NCBI GenBank assembly: GCA_001304425.1
Contig: LJTS01000216.1
Location: 1-7,400, forward strand
Direction: 5' to 3'
DNA length: 7,400 nucleotides
Source: Betaproteobacteria bacterium SG8_40
GTDB taxonomy: Bacteria; Pseudomonadota; Gammaproteobacteria; Burkholderiales; Eutrophovitaceae
Shown here: piece after piece, positions 7,183 to 7,400 of the stretch
Layout of the letters: each line of letters begins with the position of its first letter
Position numbering within the stretch: position 1 is the stretch's first letter
The notes under the pieces: generated by a model
The model's input: the letters and a program-made list of their open reading frames with translations, nothing else
What the model was told of the DNA's origin: nothing
Databases searched by the model: none
Made by a program: the position numbers and the translations under genes

Positions 7183-7217
7183 ATGGCCGCGCATGGCCGC
7201 ATTGCGGCATGCGGCAT
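7183..7217. promoter_or_regulatory. Facing repeat cluster, candidate operator in divergent intergenic region
   Basis: ATGGCCGC occurs at 7183-7190 and again at 7193-7200, within a perfect tandem copy of GCATGGCCGC. Facing these are two tandem GCGGCAT copies at 7204-7210 and 7211-7217, so the arms GCCGC and GCGGC form a dyad around 7201-7203. The cluster lies between the divergent hydrolase and enolase-superfamily genes, where a shared operator would be expected. No -35/-10 pair was identified with confidence. Confidence 0.4.
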
Positions 7218-7274
7218 TTCAGGCGACTATCCGTGAATCCGGCAATCGGCGCAATATGACAAAGGCGAAGTACG

Positions 7275-7400
7275 ATGAAGATTACCGATATCGAGGTTTT
7301 ACAACTCGAAGGTCCGCGGCTCGAACACCCAATGAAGCCGGCATGGACGCCGGGTGGAGAATGGCGAAGCTGGGGCGGCACGATCGTGAGGGTGTTGACC
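7275..7400 (+). CDS. Enolase-superfamily enzyme (mandelate racemase/muconate lactonizing type), N-terminal fragment
   Basis: An open frame of 42 codons begins at the ATG at 7275 and continues past the window end. The first residues, MKITDIEVLQLEGPRL, have the form typical of the first strand of the N-terminal capping domain in mandelate racemase/muconate lactonizing enzymes, and the GTIVRVLT at the edge fits the second strand of that domain. AAAGG at 7261-7265 stands nine bases before the ATG as a ribosome site. Members of this superfamily abstract a proton alpha to a carboxylate, often dehydrating sugar acids or isomerising lactones. All catalytic residues lie beyond the window, so the reaction cannot be assigned. 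It is divergent from the serine hydrolase gene, with 134 bases between the chosen starts. Confidence 0.7.
   Translation, partial: MKITDIEVLQLEGPRLEHPMKPAWTPGGEWRSWGGTIVRVLT

Noticed and set aside
6430..7236. 268-codon plus-strand frame opposite the serine hydrolase
   Set aside because: The minus strand carries SVAK and the other hydrolase motifs; the plus-strand translation has no recognisable features.

Overview
The window reads as a high-GC proteobacterial chromosome segment, most likely betaproteobacterial (Burkholderiales/Rhodocyclales-like). This rests on codon use and on the close fit of the glycolate oxidase subunits to that group; it is an inference from remembered family sequences, not a search. 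Everything visible looks like ordinary metabolic chromosome. I see no mobile element, CRISPR array, tRNA, rRNA or defence-like locus.

Layout. 1-388 (+) is the C-terminal third of a MOFRL-type glycerate 2-kinase, with an in-frame TAG just upstream of the readable part. 438-4575 (+) holds the three subunits of glycolate oxidase in the order glcD, glcE, glcF. glcD and glcE are separated by an unusual 250-base gap containing inverted GTAAC/GTTAC motifs, and glcE starts with TTG. 4616-5371 (+) is a YdfG-type short-chain dehydrogenase behind a strong Shine-Dalgarno sequence. 5514-5984 (+) is a small SRPBCC-fold protein of unknown role, probably with its own promoter, closed by a clear intrinsic terminator at 6034-6062. 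6088-7140 (-) is a class-C-beta-lactamase-like serine hydrolase, convergent with the SRPBCC gene. At 7275 a divergent gene begins on the + strand and runs off the window; its first 42 codons look like the N-terminus of an enolase-superfamily (mandelate racemase/muconate lactonizing) enzyme.

How the genes fit together. GlcDEF oxidises glycolate to glyoxylate. By the known glycerate pathway, glyoxylate is condensed to tartronate semialdehyde, reduced to glycerate, and phosphorylated by glycerate kinase to 2-phosphoglycerate. The window therefore carries the first and last steps of glycolate assimilation. The condensing enzyme (Gcl) and the usual reductase (GarR/GlxR) are not present. The YdfG-like 3-hydroxyacid dehydrogenase sits where a semialdehyde/hydroxyacid enzyme would be useful, but this link is inference. 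The right-hand divergent pair looks like a separate unit whose short intergenic region carries a cluster of facing repeats.

I did not find a convincing new biological system. The points most worth checking are the early stop in the glycerate kinase, the repeat-bearing glcD-glcE gap, and the half-site cluster at 7183-7217.
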